The notes beneath the pieces are model-generated. The model was given only the letters and a program-made list of their open reading frames with translations. It was not told where the DNA came from and did no database searches. Below, piece by piece: positions 62,149 through 64,000 of a stretch of 64,000 nucleotides of DNA. Origin of the DNA: Agelas oroides (taxonomy: Eukaryota; Porifera; Demospongiae; Agelasida; Agelasidae); NCBI GenBank assembly GCA_949130485.1, contig OX422191.1, positions 4,093,754 to 4,157,753 on the forward strand. Direction: 5' to 3'. Within the stretch, counting starts at the first letter, position 1, and every line of letters starts with the position of its first letter. Position numbers and translations under genes: made by a program.

Positions 62149-62724
62149 TTACTCCAGAGTTGGACAGCAAATAGGTCTGTCATGATTGATCCCCAAGCGA
62201 AAAATCAACATGGAAGAAGATAAATGCAGTTTTAGTGTGTAATTGGCATTGGAGACGACTACAGAGGCGCCATTTATGCATGCGTGTAGTCTCGTTCCCA
62301 GACCCTCAGTACGATAAACAACCGGTCGCTTTTGTGCTGGAGGACGAGACCGTGGTGTACTGGACGTTAGCAGCGAGTCGCTTGCACTTCTCTTCCTACT
62401 GGTACTATCCTTCGGCGAGAGAGTGGACGTAATTCGCGCGCGCAGGCAACCTACAAAGCGCGCTTTCAATAGTGCCACGGTAGTTTGTGCCTTGCGTAGC
62501 TTCTCAAGGTCTTGAAAGCAACTTCTGCACACTGGGCCTTGCACTAGCTGCATTCTGCGGCAATCTAACTCTTGGCACAAACCGTCCAACGCAGCAGTGG
62601 CGCATTCTGATGTTCTTGTGCCTAGTTTCCGCAGGTATTTGCTGTCGGTGACTTCGCATCTGCACAAATGGCAACTCACTGAAAGCTGCCGTGGAGCTGC
62701 AGTAGCCATCGCTGATACCAACAC
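62149..62724 (-). CDS. Zinc-finger-like frame carried by a TIR element
   Basis: A minus-strand frame whose likely start is the Met at 62709 (MATAAPRQLSVSC). It shows a Cys pair (CHLC), then a second pair about 55 residues later (CRSC), followed by the helix-like FQDLEKLRKAQ. This layout suggests a treble-clef zinc-binding domain similar to those at the N-terminus of some invertebrate DNA-binding or transposon proteins; the family is not certain. A Ser/Arg/Lys-rich tail follows. The frame runs through the left terminal repeat of the 62287-62896 element, so the last part (62286-62149) is probably not protein, and splicing would be expected. It is absent from copy 1. Confidence 0.4.
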   Translation of the reverse strand: MLVSAMATAAPRQLSVSCHLCRCEVTDSKYLRKLGTRTSECATAALDGLCQELDCRRMQLVQGPVCRSCFQDLEKLRKAQTTVALLKARFVGCLRARITSTLSPKDSTSRKRSASDSLLTSSTPRSRPPAQKRPVVYRTEGLGTRLHACINGASVVVSNANYTLKLHLSSSMLIFRLGINHDRPICCPTLE

Positions 62725-62896
62725 TGAAGTTGTGATGTATGTATGGTTTCACACACCTACTTAACACCTACTTTTGTTTCGTAATTTGTGAAACCCCATG
62801 CCGCCAGCCCGCCACAAGTGTACAAGTTGTACTATATTCACGAGACCCTCTTCTCTCGCGTGCGTTTATCGTACTGAGGGTCTGGGAACGAGACTA
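62287..62896. mobile_element. 610-bp TAGTCTCG-ended element carrying an exon-like frame
   Basis: Inverted ends of about 33 bases: TAGTCTCGTTCCCAGACCCT and AGGGTCTGGGAACGAGACTA. Copy 1 (about 11587-11628) has only a short hairpin of this family. A second short member, 62918-62957, follows in copy 2. The sequence GCATGCGTG beside the left end recurs nearby. Confidence 0.75.
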
Positions 62897-63596
62897 GCAT
62901 GCCGCCATGCGTGTAGGCTCGTTCCCAGACCCTCAGTACGATAAACGCAACAAGACTAGCATGCGTGTTGTCTTTCAATGTCTAGATCTCCAGCTACAAG
63001 TAAGCTGTAGACACTGTATAAATACCAGTGTGTAGCTAAGTCCTCTCAGTAAAACACATCCAAGAATAAGCAAAATCTTCCTAAAAATAAGTTACTTCCA
63101 GATAAATTAGTGGGCGGGGCTTCAAGTGAAACAATATCAGTGATTGCCTAGTTGCTTGCTTTTGTGATGTCTTGCTTGAAATCTGAGTAAAAAAGAACCA
63201 TCATGCGTTTCTGCTACTGCTCAGTTAGCCACTGGCTATTCTCTGCCTCGTTTACTGTGCTATGCACACAATGACAACTACTTCCGGTCGTTCCGGGTTT
63301 TGAAGAAGACCGTATTCACTTTAGTGTTACCTTGGCAGAATGGCTTCTCATATCCCTTACAAAAATCTTTAGCTGCAGTACGCAAGTGGCATATATGTTG
63401 CTATTAGTGCAGCATATGTGCAGGTTGTTTATATGTGCACTATAAGAGTGAACTGCACACATCCTTACTGCACACATGCTGCATACATTTTGGCTGCATG
63501 GGTGTGAGTCACAACTATGCTACACAGAAGTGCTATGCATGCATTCAATTGCATGCATGCTGCTCATACTTGGTTTACACATGTGTGCTTTAAACA
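62897..63596. other. Non-coding shared block, copy 2
   Basis: Colinear with about 11587-12278. No exon is seen. It contains a short TAGGCTCG hairpin fragment (62918-62957). Confidence 0.4.
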
Positions 63597-63698
63597 TAGC
63601 CTCGTTCCCAGGCCCCACCCAGCTTTCCGTCGCTTATTAGTACGGCTTTTCCGTACTGCAAGCGACGGAAAGCTGGGCGGGGCCTGGGAACGAGGCTA
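63597..63698. mobile_element. TAGCCTCG hairpin element, 9-bp target duplication, filled site in copy 2
   Basis: A 102-bp palindrome, TAGCCTCGTTCCCAGGCCCC to GGGGCCTGGGAACGAGGCTA, is flanked by CTTTAAACA on both sides (63588-63596 and 63699-63707). Copy 1 has one CTTTAAACA at 12270-12278, the empty site. Confidence 0.95.
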
Positions 63699-64000
63699 CT
63701 TTAAACACATTTCGCACATAAAAACACTGTACATATATATGTGCACTTGTACCTATGCTGCATACATGTAAACTGATCATGATTGCATGACTAAACTTTG
63801 TGACTGGGTTAGATACATCACACAACATTACTAGGCAACACACACAAATGATGTTCATATGTCTCTTGTACAGTGGTATTGCATAGGGATAATTGCATCT
63901 CTCCTTGGGGTGTGGCCTTGCACATTCCAGAAGGAGAGGAGTCAAATGCTTCTGAGGGAGAGATGTCCAAGGGATTAGAGATTCAGAAGAATTAGAGGTC

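Larger units (their letters stand above)
50474..64000 (+). repeat. Segmental duplication, copy 2
   Basis: Direct copy of 1-15685, still matching at the window end. It has its own insertions at 55126-56632, 58048-58439, 62287-62896 and 63597-63698, and lacks the three copy 1 insertions listed there. The segment begins inside the intron between exons 9 and 10 of the complete transporter gene, so here the shared exons are joined to their 5' partners. Confidence 0.95.

Overview
This is animal (metazoan) nuclear DNA. The genes are split into short exons with GT-AG introns, there are no operons, and transposon remnants are dense. A Penelope-like element, hAT-type termini and many foldback MITEs suggest a marine invertebrate; a sponge is my best guess, with low confidence.

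Two host genes can be read exon by exon on the + strand. At 19926-33493 lies a carnitine O-acyltransferase of the carnitine acetyltransferase (CRAT) type: 14 exons with matching phases, a catalytic-His motif and a normal stop. At 40672-54698 lies a major-facilitator transporter of the SLC18B1 (vesicular polyamine transporter-like) type. The 3' part of a second copy of that transporter gene (exons 10-15) sits at 2632-5214; its 5' part is outside the window.

Large-scale layout: bases 1-15685 and 50474-64000 are two direct copies of one segment, about 50 kb apart, and both run off the window. They carry the transporter 3' half plus a long non-coding stretch. The copies differ by scattered substitutions, small indels, and whole mobile-element insertions present in one copy and absent from the other. 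Comparing filled and empty sites gives exact boundaries and target-site duplications for several element families: hAT (8 bp), a TTAA-target element, and a foldback family starting TAG[C/T]CTCG with 8-9 bp duplications. The downstream transporter gene has lost a 96-bp exon that the upstream copy keeps.

Accessory content: a 3.1-kb element in copy 1 carries a HIRAN-domain reading frame split by a nested 1.3-kb foldback element. A 610-bp element in copy 2 carries a zinc-finger-like frame. A degraded Penelope-like element with reverse transcriptase and GIY-YIG parts lies at 37.4-39.1 kb on the minus strand. Introns of both genes hold further MITEs, microsatellites and a tRNA-like sequence. A single-exon hypothetical ORF lies at 16.1-16.5 kb. 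I see no rRNA, CRISPR or bacterial features.
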